Source of the DNA: Telmatobacter sp. DSM 110680
GTDB taxonomy: Bacteria > Acidobacteriota > Terriglobia > Terriglobales > Acidobacteriaceae
Length of the DNA: 64,000 nucleotides
Assembly (NCBI RefSeq): GCF_039994875.1
Contig: NZ_CP121196.1
Location: 5,394,001 to 5,458,000 of the forward strand
Reading direction: 5' to 3'
Below are positions 26,869 to 36,006 of this stretch, piece after piece (within the stretch, counting starts at the first letter, position 1; every line of letters starts with the position of its first letter). Both the position numbers and the translations under genes were made by a program. Below the pieces are notes generated by a model, which saw nothing but the letters and a program-made list of their open reading frames with translations, was not told the DNA's origin and did no database searches.

Positions 26869-27657
26869 ATGAACTTCAATAAATCTCTTGCTGCTGTTTC
26901 AGCTGCGTCTCTCGCTATCGCGCTCTCTCTTTCTGGATGCAAATCAAATCCTGCACCTCCGGCAAATCAGCCAGCTGCAACCGCAGACAGTTCGCAGCCC
27001 GCGTCCAGTCAACCGTCGTCCATGCAGCCCGCTGCGGACGCCCCGGCCGGCGCACCCGCGAGCCAGCAGGCCACTGCACCCGCACCACCTCCGCCTCCCG
27101 CCGTAATTACGCTTCCCGCCGGAACCGCGATTCGGGTGCGGCTCGACACTGACCTCGGCTCGAAGATTTCGCAGCCTGGCGATTCATTCACCGCCTCCGT
27201 TGCTGACAACATCCTGAAAGATGGAGAGATCGTTGTTCCGAAAGGCGCCCGCGCGGAAGGCACAGTCGTTGATGCGAAGCCACTCGGCCGCTTCAAGGGT
27301 GGAGCACTTCTCTCGGTCAAGCTCGAACGCGTTCACACCCGTTGGGGAAGCTACCCTGTCGCCACCAGCTCCATTTCGCGCGCGGAGCAAGGCAAAGGCA
27401 AGCGCTCCGCGGGCTTCATCGGTGGCGGCGCGGGCTTAGGCGCGATTATTGGAGGCATCGCTGGAGGCGGCAAGGGCGCAGCCATTGGCGCTCTCGCCGG
27501 TGGAGGCGCAGGCACTGCCGGCACCGCTTTCACCGGCAACAAGCAGATTGTGCTTCCGGCCGAAAGCCTGCTCACCTTTACGCTCGATCACCCGGTACAC
27601 ATCACTCAAAACAATGGAACAGATCAGTCGGACCAACCTGCATTGAAGACGCGATAA
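26869..27657 (+). CDS. Glycine-zipper lipoprotein
   Basis: The 262-aa product has a lipoprotein signal with lipobox LSGC (Cys near residue 24). A low-complexity Pro/Ala/Gln/Ser linker follows to about residue 85. A compact beta domain then runs TAIRVRLDTDLGSKISQPGDSF and VPKGARAEGTVVDAKPLGRF. The end has a glycine zipper (GFIGGGAGLGAIIGGIAGGG, near residue 185) that could insert in a membrane, and a final hydrophobic strand. The ATG at 26869 has an AAGGAG site; the upstream start at 26803 would bury the signal. The pattern resembles SH3-like or TrbI-like lipoproteins common in Acidobacteriota. The role is unknown. Confidence 0.7.
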   Translation: MNFNKSLAAVSAASLAIALSLSGCKSNPAPPANQPAATADSSQPASSQPSSMQPAADAPAGAPASQQATAPAPPPPPAVITLPAGTAIRVRLDTDLGSKISQPGDSFTASVADNILKDGEIVVPKGARAEGTVVDAKPLGRFKGGALLSVKLERVHTRWGSYPVATSSISRAEQGKGKRSAGFIGGGAGLGAIIGGIAGGGKGAAIGALAGGGAGTAGTAFTGNKQIVLPAESLLTFTLDHPVHITQNNGTDQSDQPALKTR

Positions 27658-27976
27658 CGCCATGGCTTCCTGTCAGCCCTCGTGGCCACAAATGAGGTTG
27701 CAGTTGCATGGGCTTCCTGTAGGTCACGGGAGTTCATGCCTGCGCTTCAACGCATTCATCGAAGTCGCGAAATGCGGGGATGGCTAATAATCGAGCCTGG
27801 TCTGCGCCCACCTACTCACGTTGCCTGGAGTCCACGGGAGTTCTTTTTCAGGTACGCCGTTGCCTTTTATAAGCCACTGTCAAATTTGTCCGCTATCAAT
27901 TTGAAATACTGGTGTTGTTCCATGAGTCCACAACACATTCTTAAAACAGCAAAAACGAGAAAAAGGCCCATCCGTG
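27658..27976. other. Intergenic region upstream of cutC
   Basis: About 320 bp without a credible gene; the 108-aa frame at 27682-28008 has no coding character. A short imperfect direct repeat (CATGGCTTCCTGT near 27660 and CATGGGCTTCCTGT near 27708) is the only structure noted. Confidence 0.3.
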
Positions 27977-28729
27977 ATGAATCTGGAAGTCTGTGTCGAT
28001 TCGGTTGAATCGGCGATCGCCTCCGACAAGGGCGGCGCAACGCGCGTAGAGTTGTGCAGCGCATTAAGTGAAGGCGGCATCACACCAAGCGCCGGACTCA
28101 TGAGCGCAGTCCGCGCTGCTATCGATATCGAGTTATTCGTCATCATCCGGCCGCGAGGCGGAGACTTTGTTTACTCCGACCATGAACTACAAATCATGCG
28201 CGAAGACATATTGGAAGCAAAAGCGCGCAAAGTTGATGGCGTGGTATTGGGTGTTCTGACCAAAGCAAAAACTGTCGACGTCGCACGAACCCATAAGCTT
28301 ATTGAAGTCGCGCGCCCTTTGCGGGTCACATTCCATAAGGCGTTCGACGTCTGCAAAGATCTTCATCGCGCACTCGAAGACGTCATCGCCAGCGGCGCCG
28401 ATCGCATCCTCACATCTGGCGGCCAGCCAGATGCAGTGCGCGGCGCGGCTACGATTGCCCTTCTGCAAGAAAGGGCCGCCAACCGCATCAGGATTATGGC
28501 CGGCGGCGGCATACGCGTCTCCAATCTGCGAACAGTTGCGCTCAAAACTGGCGTCCTCGAGATCCACTCTTCTTTAAGTAAAAACGTGGACTCTGATCCA
28601 GCCGATGAAACCCCGGTCATCGGCAACGGTCCTCAACCTTTTCGCGTGCTTGAACGGGACGTGCGCACATTCAAGTCCGCGCTCGATGCCATCGCGGTGG
28701 AAGCACAACTGGGAGCAACTGCACCGTAA
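27977..28729 (+). CDS. cutC: CutC family copper homeostasis protein
   Basis: The 250-aa protein is a TIM-barrel CutC. It opens LEVCVDSVESAIASDKGGA and ELCSALSEGGITPS, with FVIIRPRGGDFVYSD, VTFHKAFDVCKD and LTSGGQPDA as family landmarks. CutC proteins were linked to copper tolerance, but their biochemical activity is unsettled. The ATG at 27977 is preferred; a GTG precedes it directly at 27974. It is convergent with the GH29 gene. Nothing nearby relates to copper. Confidence 0.9.
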   Translation: MNLEVCVDSVESAIASDKGGATRVELCSALSEGGITPSAGLMSAVRAAIDIELFVIIRPRGGDFVYSDHELQIMREDILEAKARKVDGVVLGVLTKAKTVDVARTHKLIEVARPLRVTFHKAFDVCKDLHRALEDVIASGADRILTSGGQPDAVRGAATIALLQERAANRIRIMAGGGIRVSNLRTVALKTGVLEIHSSLSKNVDSDPADETPVIGNGPQPFRVLERDVRTFKSALDAIAVEAQLGATAP

Positions 28730-28767
28730 GCCGGTTTGAGTCCACGATGAGGCGCGGAGCTAGACGG

Positions 28768-30162
28768 TTAGTTCAGATTCAAATGATCCCAGTCGTATAG
28801 CTGAAACTCGCGAATGTCTGCTTCTCCACTGGATGAGAGAATCCGCAGTCGAACGCGCTGAGCCGTGACCGCTGGAAACTGGTCGATCTTGGCATGCCCG
28901 ATCGCCTGCCCCTCAGCGATCCTTTTCCACTGCTTTTTGCTTTCGCTCCATACTTCGATCGCGTATTTCTGGATATGCTGACCGTCGTTCAGCCATTCCA
29001 TTGTTAATGCATGATCAAACGTGACCGGCTCATCGAATTCAACTTCGAGATCTGCCTGATGTGAACCTTCAGGCGCGGACCAGAATGTGTCCGGATCGCC
29101 ATCAAGCGCGGCCTCAAATTTAGCTCCCCCTGCATGGTGCTTGTGGAGTGCCAGGTTATTTTCTGACCGCTTGCGCAACGCCAAGCCAAGCTCTTCGAGC
29201 CGCTTTACGTCGGAATCCGGCAGAAGCCCTCGATTGTCCGGCGCAAGACCCAGCATCAATTGCGCTCCGCGGCCGACAGTCTTGTCATATGTGTCCAGCA
29301 GCGTGCTCAGACTCTTCAACGATGATTCATCGTTGGGATGCCAGAACCAGTGCTTGTCGCGAAGTGGGGTATCGGCTTCGACGGGACGCCAGCGCCTATA
29401 TCCGTGCCGATCAATGACATTCCAGTTTTCGTAATTGACGATGCCGGCCTCGTTTCCAACCCAGCGCGCATCTCCATATTCAAACAATCCCGTATCTGCG
29501 AATACAACAGTATTAGGCTGATAGGTCCTTAGCGTCTCGATGATCTTCTTGAAGTCATAGACATGCCCCGCGCTGCCTGCGCCATCCAGCCAGAACTCGA
29601 CCAGGTCGCCGTAGTTTTGCGCCAACTCTTCTAACTCCGCGTTGTAGTACCTGTCATACTCCGCAGAATCTTTGTAGCGGGGTTCGTGCCGATCCCAGGG
29701 GGAAAGGTACACGCCAAATTCGAGGCCGTATTTGCGCGCGGCTCGAGCCACATCCCCCACTACATCGCCTTTCCCGCCCCTCCATGGGCTGCTTTTTACG
29801 CTGTAGTTCGTCTGCTCGGTCGGCCAAAGACAGAACCCGTCGTGGTGCTTCGCTACGAGCACAACATACTTCGCACCCGAGTCACGAATCGCCTTCATCC
29901 ACTGCTCCGGATCGAAGTGCGTTGGATTGAAATCGGAAGGGCTGGCGGTTCCATCGCCCCATTCACGATCCAGAAATGTATTCGTGGAGAAATGCAAGAT
30001 CACGCCAAATTCCAAGTCTTGCCATGCAACCTGATAAGGAGCCGGACGAATATCGCCCGCGGAGTCTTGGCATCGCGCAGACATTGCTAAGGCCGCTACT
30101 ACGATCGAAAGAAATCCCCGTCTTGTCCAGTTCCCTGCCGGTCGCCGCATCGAACGCTCCAT
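28768..30162 (-). CDS. GH29 alpha-L-fucosidase with C-terminal F5/8-type domain
   Basis: This 464-aa protein has a Tat-like signal (TRRGFLSIVVAALAMSA, near residues 13-29). A GH29 barrel follows with EFGVILHFSTNT, AKHHDGFCLWPT and the nucleophile aspartate D193 in VEFWLDGA. From about residue 335 a discoidin/F5-8 type C-like domain follows (AALDGDPDTFWSAPEG, VTAQRVRLRIL). GH29 enzymes remove alpha-L-fucose from glycans with retention. The domain order and short barrel resemble GH29-B type enzymes, which act on branched substrates; that is inference. It is transcribed away from the MarR-CLC operon, sharing about 100 bp with the MarR operator. Confidence 0.88.
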   Translation of the reverse strand: MERSMRRPAGNWTRRGFLSIVVAALAMSARCQDSAGDIRPAPYQVAWQDLEFGVILHFSTNTFLDREWGDGTASPSDFNPTHFDPEQWMKAIRDSGAKYVVLVAKHHDGFCLWPTEQTNYSVKSSPWRGGKGDVVGDVARAARKYGLEFGVYLSPWDRHEPRYKDSAEYDRYYNAELEELAQNYGDLVEFWLDGAGSAGHVYDFKKIIETLRTYQPNTVVFADTGLFEYGDARWVGNEAGIVNYENWNVIDRHGYRRWRPVEADTPLRDKHWFWHPNDESSLKSLSTLLDTYDKTVGRGAQLMLGLAPDNRGLLPDSDVKRLEELGLALRKRSENNLALHKHHAGGAKFEAALDGDPDTFWSAPEGSHQADLEVEFDEPVTFDHALTMEWLNDGQHIQKYAIEVWSESKKQWKRIAEGQAIGHAKIDQFPAVTAQRVRLRILSSSGEADIREFQLYDWDHLNLN

Positions 30163-30232
30163 CGCTTATCCTCGTGAATTCAAAGACAGTTTACGCGATC
30201 GAACGGCGGATACGATGCAATTGCTCATTTGC

Positions 30233-30261
30233 ATATATATATCGTGTTACGATATATATAT
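30233..30261. promoter_or_regulatory. Perfect 12-bp inverted repeat over marR promoter
   Basis: ATATATATATCG (30233-30244) and CGATATATATAT (30250-30261) are exact reverse complements around a TGTTA spacer. The right arm ends one base before the marR ATG at 30262. A TTGCAT (30229-30234) with TATATA (30253-30258) at 18-bp spacing lies inside it. The repressor would thus cover the core promoter, and the message would be leaderless or nearly so. Confidence 0.65.
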
Positions 30262-30711
30262 ATGAACTTAAGTCACGAGCAATCGGATCAACTGATCGCC
30301 ACATTGGCTGAATTCAGATTCGAACTACGCCAGTTCCTCCAATTCAGCGAAACTGCTGCCCTCGATGCCAAACTTCATCCGCAGCAGCATCAGTTACTAC
30401 TCCAGGTCGCTGGCGCTCCAGAAGGAACTCAGGTCACGATCGCATATGCTGCTGGCCGCCTGGGCCTCAAGCACAACAGCACCGTGGAGTTGGTCGATCG
30501 CTCTGAACGCGAAGATCTTATCGAAAGAACCATCGACAAGGACGATAAGCGCCGGGCGATTTTGCGCGTCAGTCGGAAGGGGCGCCAAGTTCTGCATAAG
30601 CTATCGGACGATCACGCCCGCGAATTGAATGAAATGGCGCCACGGCTGATGCGTGCATTAAAACGCGTCCAGCTTCATTCTCGATCCCCTCTTGCGGCGG
30701 AGGTCCTGTGA
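30262..30711 (+). CDS. MarR family transcriptional regulator
   Basis: The 149-aa winged-helix protein has the MarR layout. Helices flank LHPQQHQLLLQVAG, followed by the recognition helix (AAGRLGLKHNSTVELVDRSE) and the wing motif DKDDKRRAILRVSRKGR. The ATG at 30262 has no Shine-Dalgarno because a palindromic operator runs right up to it, which suggests leaderless translation. The track start at 30229 is a TTG inside the operator. The stop codon overlaps the GTG of the next gene by 4 nt, so the regulator probably represses itself and the CLC gene. MarR proteins respond to small phenolics, acids or oxidants; the ligand here is unknown. Confidence 0.9.
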   Translation: MNLSHEQSDQLIATLAEFRFELRQFLQFSETAALDAKLHPQQHQLLLQVAGAPEGTQVTIAYAAGRLGLKHNSTVELVDRSEREDLIERTIDKDDKRRAILRVSRKGRQVLHKLSDDHARELNEMAPRLMRALKRVQLHSRSPLAAEVL

Positions 30712-32342
30712 GATCGCGACCATCTGCATTGCGAGACTTCACCGTCGATCGGCGTACATGGTTCCTATCTGCCGTTTCGATCGCCATCGGAGCCGGTGGC
30801 GCTGCGCTTGCAGTTTTGTTGCTGCGCGCAATTGGACTGGCCACCAACATCTTCTTCTACCACCGTATGAGTCTTGCCATGGTCGGTCCCGCGGGATCGA
30901 ACCAACCGCATGCGACCGTGTTTTTTATACCTGTTATCGGCGGAATCCTCGTCGGCCTCATTGCGCGATACGGTTCCGACAAAATTCGGGGTCACGGAAT
31001 TCCAGAGGCGATCGAAGCAATTCTTCTGCGCGGTGCCCGCGTTGAACCTCGTGTAGCTGTCCTCAAGCCGATCTCAGCGGCAATTGCAATTGGATCAGGC
31101 GGCCCGTTCGGTGCTGAAGGCCCTATCATCATGACGGGAGGAGCGTTCGGTTCGTTGATCGCACAATGGCTGCGGCTATCCGATGCAGAGCGCACAACGC
31201 TTCTGGTGGCGGGCGCGGCCGCCGGCATGTCGGCAACGTTTGCTACACCCATCGCCGCCATCCTCATAGCAGTTGAGCTGCTTCTGTTCGAATGGCGACC
31301 GCGTTCACTGATCCCCGTTGCCGTGGCCAGTGTGACTGCAGGAGCACTGCGTATCTGGTGGCTCGGCGCAGGACCGCTCTTTCCGGTCGACTTGCCAAGA
31401 GATTTTCATCCCGGGATGTCGCTCCTGATTGCCGTTCCGCTTGGAATAGTTGTCGGCTTGGCTGCAGCGGGCCTCAGCCGCTTGATGTACGGGCTGGAGG
31501 ATGCATTCGAGCACTTCTGCGGACGTGCTCATATTCATTGGATGTGGTGGCCAGCTATCGGCGGAATCGGAATCGGAATCGGGGGCTACTTCTTTCCGCG
31601 CGGTCTAGGTGTAGGTTACGACAACATCGCTGAACTACTTCGTGGCAATGCACCCGTCACGCTGTTGCTGGGATTGATCATTGCCAAATCGCTGATGTGG
31701 GCCTTTTCATTGAGTTCCGGAACCTCTGGCGGTGTGCTTGCACCATTGCTGATGATTGGCGCTGCAATTGGTGAATCCGCTGCGCACCTCGCGCATCTGC
31801 CCGGACCAACCCAGGCTCTTTGGGCGCTGTTGGGAATGGGCGCAATGCTTTCTGGCGCACTCGGGGTTCCGTTAACCGCGATGCTCTTCTCGTTGGAACT
31901 CACGCATGCGCTCCCCGCCATCCTGCCCCTGGTGCTTGCCTGCATAGCTTCGTATCTTGTAACAGCTCTGATAATGCCGCGCTCGATATTGACCGAAAAA
32001 CTGAGTCGACGCGGATATCATCTCTCGCGTGAATATGGCGTGGACCCGCTTGAGTTGGTGACAGCGTCAGAGGTAATGACTGAGATCCCGGCAGGCGATG
32101 AAATTAAGGTGGGCAAGTCTGGTCACCTCCCGGAGAGTTACGTCTTCAGCGACGAAACCTGTCGCGCCGTCGCCGAAGAAATGGCAACCTCGGGTTTGAT
32201 GAATTTGCTGGTGGTAGATCGCACCACGAACCGCCTGTTGGGAAGTGTTGGCGCTGCTGAATTACTGGCGGGTCGCAGACGTGCAGTTAGACGCGAGTCC
32301 GAACGTAGCATTGCGTTTCAAATTGGTTACACAAAACCCTAG
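30708..32342 (+). CDS. CLC family chloride channel / H+-Cl- antiporter
   Basis: The 544-aa membrane protein carries CLC ion-path motifs. GSGGPFGAEGPIIMTGG (near residue 126) contains the gating glutamate in GAEGP, and SSGTSGGVLAPLL and GALGVPLTAMLFSLELT come later. A cytoplasmic tail of about 110 residues has one CBS-like segment (EVMTEIP... MNLLVVDRTTNRLLGSV). The gene starts with GTG overlapping the marR stop (GTGA) and has a GGAGG site, a classic coupled operon. CLC proteins exchange Cl- or other halides with protons. With a MarR partner the antiporter may answer acid or toxic organic acids; this is inference. Confidence 0.9.
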   Translation: MRSRPSALRDFTVDRRTWFLSAVSIAIGAGGAALAVLLLRAIGLATNIFFYHRMSLAMVGPAGSNQPHATVFFIPVIGGILVGLIARYGSDKIRGHGIPEAIEAILLRGARVEPRVAVLKPISAAIAIGSGGPFGAEGPIIMTGGAFGSLIAQWLRLSDAERTTLLVAGAAAGMSATFATPIAAILIAVELLLFEWRPRSLIPVAVASVTAGALRIWWLGAGPLFPVDLPRDFHPGMSLLIAVPLGIVVGLAAAGLSRLMYGLEDAFEHFCGRAHIHWMWWPAIGGIGIGIGGYFFPRGLGVGYDNIAELLRGNAPVTLLLGLIIAKSLMWAFSLSSGTSGGVLAPLLMIGAAIGESAAHLAHLPGPTQALWALLGMGAMLSGALGVPLTAMLFSLELTHALPAILPLVLACIASYLVTALIMPRSILTEKLSRRGYHLSREYGVDPLELVTASEVMTEIPAGDEIKVGKSGHLPESYVFSDETCRAVAEEMATSGLMNLLVVDRTTNRLLGSVGAAELLAGRRRAVRRESERSIAFQIGYTKP

Positions 32343-32542
32343 CAACTCTCATCTACGTTCGTAAGACATTCACAAGATTCCGTCGCACTCCTCAAAGACG
32401 AGCACCGATGACATTGCGTGTGCCCGGATACTGCAGACAGTGGAAGCCCGCGGTGATCAAGCGGTTGCCACTCCGGCTTCTATGCCCAATTTCGGCTGCC
32501 AGTGATAGGCTTCCCATGGACAAAAAACCAGAGGAGAAATCC

Positions 32543-35365
32543 GTGCGTAATTCTTTGTTACACTTTGCCGCAATCGCGATCGTTTCCGTCTCAGGTATAG
32601 CAATCTCAGCGCAAGCGTCCGAGCAGCAAGCAAAACCGCATACAGAGGAGCCGCAAACTGCCGCGCTACAACATTCGCCGAGCGCAGCCGCAGACAATCC
32701 AGTCGCGGATCCCAAAGCCGTTGTTATCGTAGGAAACGCAAGATTCACCGTCCTCACACCCGAGTTGATTCGCATGGAGTGGGTAGCAGACGGGAAGTTT
32801 GAAGACCACGCATCGTTCGTCTTTATCAATCGCCGCCTTCCCGTTCCAAAATTTTCGAAAGAAGAGGCAGACCACAAGCTGACCATCAAGACATCAGCGC
32901 TCACTCTTAAATACGACGGCAGGGCCGGCAAGGATGGGCAATTCTCGCCCGACAATCTCTCCATCGACCTCACCGTAGATGGCAAGTCAGTCACTTGGCA
33001 CCCTGGAATGACCGACACTGAGAACCTGCAGGGCACAACGCGCACACTCGACGGCGCACTCGGGTCGAAGACGCGCGAGCCGATCGAGCAGGGCTTGGTG
33101 TCCCGCTCCGGATGGGCCCTCGTCGATGACTCCACCCGACCCTTGTTTGATTCCGCAAACTTCACTTTCAAAGAAGGCGAAAAGAGTCCGTGGCCATGGG
33201 TCATGGAGCGTCCCGCGGGCGAACGTCAGGACCTCTACTTCTTTGGCTATGGCCACGAATATCGCAAAGCCCTTGGCGATTACATTCGCGTCGCCGGACG
33301 CATCCCCCTCCCGCCACGCTTTGCCTTCGGCACCTGGTGGTCCCGCTACTGGGACTACAGCGATCAGGAGATCGAGGAAATCATTCGCGGGTTCCATGAG
33401 AACTCGACGCCGCTCGACGTCTTCGTCATCGACATGGGATGGCACACCAGTAGAGAGCAACTCCAGGCCAAAGGCGAAGGCGACAAGAACGGCCTCGACC
33501 AATCCAAACACTCACTAGGCTGGAGTGGCTACACATGGAATGACGAGCTCTTTCCTTACCCCCAGCTATTTCTCGACAGGCTGCACGCGAATCATTTGAA
33601 GACCAGTCTGAATCTGCATCCCGCTTCGGGCATTCAGCCGTGGGAGAGCAGCTACCCGGCGATGGCTAAAGCCATGGGCATCGATCCGGCCACTAAGCAA
33701 TACGTACCTTACGACATCACCAACAAGAAGTTCGCTGAAAACTACTTCAATCTCGTTCTTCATCCGCTTGAGAAACAAGGCATCGATTTCTGGTGGCTCG
33801 ACTGGCAGCAAGAACAAAACACGAAGATGGCTGGCGTGAAGCCTACCTGGTGGATTAACTACGTGCACTTCACCGACCAGGAACGCGAGGGCAGGCGTCC
33901 CATTCTCTTCCACCGCTGGGGTGGACTTGGAAACCATCGCTATCAAATCGGCTTCTCCGGTGACACCGTTTCCGTTTGGGATTCGCTCGCTTTCCAGCCG
34001 TGGTTTACGGCCACCGCTGCCAACGTGGGTTATGCCTACTGGAGCCACGACATCGGCGGCCACATGCCTGGCGCGGTCGATCCAGAACTCTTCACGCGTT
34101 GGGTCGAGTTCGGCGCATTCAGTCCAATCCTGCGCACGCATACTACCAAAAACCCAGATTCGGAACGCCGCATCTGGGCCTATGCCGAGCCCTTCTCTTC
34201 AATACTGCGTTCAACCTTCCAACTGCGCTACGCCATGCAACCATACATCTACACTGAGGCACGGCGAACCTACGATACGGGAATTGCATTTCTGCGACCG
34301 CTCTACTACGACTGGCCAAAAGCGAACGAAGCCTACGACAACAAGAACGAGTACATCTTCGGCGACGAGATGATCGTTGCTCCAGTTGTCAGCCCGGGCG
34401 ACAAGGTCTCTGGCTTGGCAACTGAGAAGGTTTGGCTGCCTGAGGGCGAATGGATTGAATGGCCGACCGGCAAACACTTCAACGGACCCACATCTGCGGA
34501 TCGCAGTTTTTCCGTCGATCAGACGCCGGTATATCTGAAGGCCGGCGCCATCGTCCCAATGCAGCCGGAGATGAGGTACACCGGCGAGAAGGCAGTCGAT
34601 CCGCTCATCGTAAACGTTTGGCCGCTCAAGCCGGGTAGCAGTAGCGGCTATTCCCTTTATGAAGACTCCGGAATCGCCGAGCAATACCAGCACGGCGTAT
34701 TCACGCGAACACCGATCAAGGCCGTGCAAACAGGCGATACCCTTCGTGTCGAAGTTGGACCTGTCGAAGGTAGTTTCGCGGGAATGCTCAAGGCGCGCGG
34801 CTACACCATTAAACTACCGGCCGACTGGCCTCCTGAAACAGTCACCGTCAATGGCGTTGCGGTCAAGCCTGCAGGTCCGGTCGGAAAGGGCGGCTGGAGT
34901 TTCGAGGGCAACACCCTCACCACCATCATTCCGATCGCCAGCCTTACCACCGCATCGAAGGTGACCATCGAAGTGCGTCGTCCAGCCGGACTCACTGCGA
35001 AGCGTTCAGAACTCGACGGCTTCAATGGAGCCATGGCACGGCTTCGCCAAACCTATGACGCACTGAACATGACTCCGCCCGCTGCCGCGCCGCCAGACAT
35101 TCTGGTTGACGCAATGCAGACAGGCGATCGGATCGGCTATCACCCGGAAAATGCGCAGAAGGAGATTGCTCACTTTCATCAGGAACTGCAGCAAGCTCAG
35201 GATGCGGTCGGTAAGCTCGTGGAGAGTGGTCAGAAGCGACTAAACGAATTCGCACAAACCCCGAGCCGGAACGACGCAGGACCGGTCGACATGAAGGTTG
35301 AGATTAAAAAGCGCGCCGACGCCCTCGCGCGCGGCGCAAAACTCGTAACCGAAGCTGGAAAGTAA
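32543..35365 (+). CDS. GH31 family glycosidase (alpha-glucosidase/alpha-xylosidase type)
   Basis: The frame is open from 32408, but the GTG at 32543 has a GAGGAG site 6 bp away and starts a clean signal peptide (MRNSLLHFAAIAIVSVSGIAISAQA). The 940-aa product has the N-terminal beta-sandwich, then the GH31 barrel with nucleophile D420 (DFWWLDWQQ) and acid/base D474 (GFSGDTVSVW). It ends YWSHDIGGHMPG and the distal beta domains. A helical, coiled-coil-like tail of about 100 residues follows (EIAHFHQELQQAQDAV), which is unusual. GH31 enzymes release alpha-glucose or alpha-xylose; the substrate is not determined. A GH29 gene and the ArsR operon follow. Confidence 0.9.
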   Translation: MRNSLLHFAAIAIVSVSGIAISAQASEQQAKPHTEEPQTAALQHSPSAAADNPVADPKAVVIVGNARFTVLTPELIRMEWVADGKFEDHASFVFINRRLPVPKFSKEEADHKLTIKTSALTLKYDGRAGKDGQFSPDNLSIDLTVDGKSVTWHPGMTDTENLQGTTRTLDGALGSKTREPIEQGLVSRSGWALVDDSTRPLFDSANFTFKEGEKSPWPWVMERPAGERQDLYFFGYGHEYRKALGDYIRVAGRIPLPPRFAFGTWWSRYWDYSDQEIEEIIRGFHENSTPLDVFVIDMGWHTSREQLQAKGEGDKNGLDQSKHSLGWSGYTWNDELFPYPQLFLDRLHANHLKTSLNLHPASGIQPWESSYPAMAKAMGIDPATKQYVPYDITNKKFAENYFNLVLHPLEKQGIDFWWLDWQQEQNTKMAGVKPTWWINYVHFTDQEREGRRPILFHRWGGLGNHRYQIGFSGDTVSVWDSLAFQPWFTATAANVGYAYWSHDIGGHMPGAVDPELFTRWVEFGAFSPILRTHTTKNPDSERRIWAYAEPFSSILRSTFQLRYAMQPYIYTEARRTYDTGIAFLRPLYYDWPKANEAYDNKNEYIFGDEMIVAPVVSPGDKVSGLATEKVWLPEGEWIEWPTGKHFNGPTSADRSFSVDQTPVYLKAGAIVPMQPEMRYTGEKAVDPLIVNVWPLKPGSSSGYSLYEDSGIAEQYQHGVFTRTPIKAVQTGDTLRVEVGPVEGSFAGMLKARGYTIKLPADWPPETVTVNGVAVKPAGPVGKGGWSFEGNTLTTIIPIASLTTASKVTIEVRRPAGLTAKRSELDGFNGAMARLRQTYDALNMTPPAAAPPDILVDAMQTGDRIGYHPENAQKEIAHFHQELQQAQDAVGKLVESGQKRLNEFAQTPSRNDAGPVDMKVEIKKRADALARGAKLVTEAGK

Positions 35366-35377
35366 CAACGGAGGCAG

Positions 35378-35423
35378 AGGCAGCAGGATCGTCGCATAGG
35401 CAACATCGACGATCCTGCTGCCT
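35378..35423. terminator. Perfect 17-bp stem between GH31 and DinB genes
   Basis: AGGCAGCAGGATCGTCG (35378-35394) pairs exactly with CGACGATCCTGCTGCCT (35407-35423) across a 12-nt loop. It lies 12 bp after the GH31 stop and 1 bp before the end of the convergent DinB gene, so it probably terminates both. A GCAGAGG/CCTCTGC pair outside it offers an alternative fold. Confidence 0.7.
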
Positions 35424-35424
35424 T

Positions 35425-35961
35425 TCACCTCTGCATGAAAAGCGGCGGCTCGTCTGCGCTCGGTCCCCAGCTTGCCGGCACCGGAAGATTCAGGATGCGC
35501 AGGTAAACGCCGAACTGGCCGCGGTGCTGGTACACGTGGCTGAACATCACATCGCGCAGAAACAAACCGCGCGGTTGCGCCAGCACCTCCTGCCCTGCGG
35601 CGACCAGGCGCCACGTCTCCGCCATCTCCGCATCGTCAATCGAAGGCAGAATCTCGCGAACCACCGCCACGCTTTCGTCATGAGTCCGCAGAATTTCGTC
35701 GCAACTTGCCGGCTGCGGAAAGTTCGCAAAATCCGGAGCCTTCGCCGGATTAGTCTGTACAAATCGCACCACGCCGCCCGGTGTAGCTGCAATGTGATAC
35801 GCCAGTTGCCCCGCGGTCATCGATTTTTCGTGCGGCTTCCATGTCAGTCTGTCTTCCGGCAGCCGTTCCAGAAATCTGCGCGTCACTGGAGCCTGCATTT
35901 CAAACTCCGCCAGAAGCGCCTGTGCAATGGATTCTCCAACCAGTACTTGTGTAATCGACAT
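35425..35961 (-). CDS. DinB family protein
   Basis: The 178-aa protein is a four-helix bundle of the DinB/YfiT group. The histidines of the metal site are visible in LAYHIAATPG (near residue 56) and MFSHVYQHRGQFGVYLR (near 143). Members bind nickel or zinc; many act in thiol-dependent transfer, but most are unassigned. The ATG at 35961 has a perfect AAGGAG site. It is the last gene of a set with ArsR and SRPBCC genes, 45 bp behind the latter. ArsR-SRPBCC-DinB arrangements recur in soil bacteria. Confidence 0.9.
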   Translation of the reverse strand: MSITQVLVGESIAQALLAEFEMQAPVTRRFLERLPEDRLTWKPHEKSMTAGQLAYHIAATPGGVVRFVQTNPAKAPDFANFPQPASCDEILRTHDESVAVVREILPSIDDAEMAETWRLVAAGQEVLAQPRGLFLRDVMFSHVYQHRGQFGVYLRILNLPVPASWGPSADEPPLFMQR

Positions 35962-36006
35962 ACGATCTCCTTCTGTCCTATGGGGAAGTTTTAAGTTTCA
36001 ATTCCA

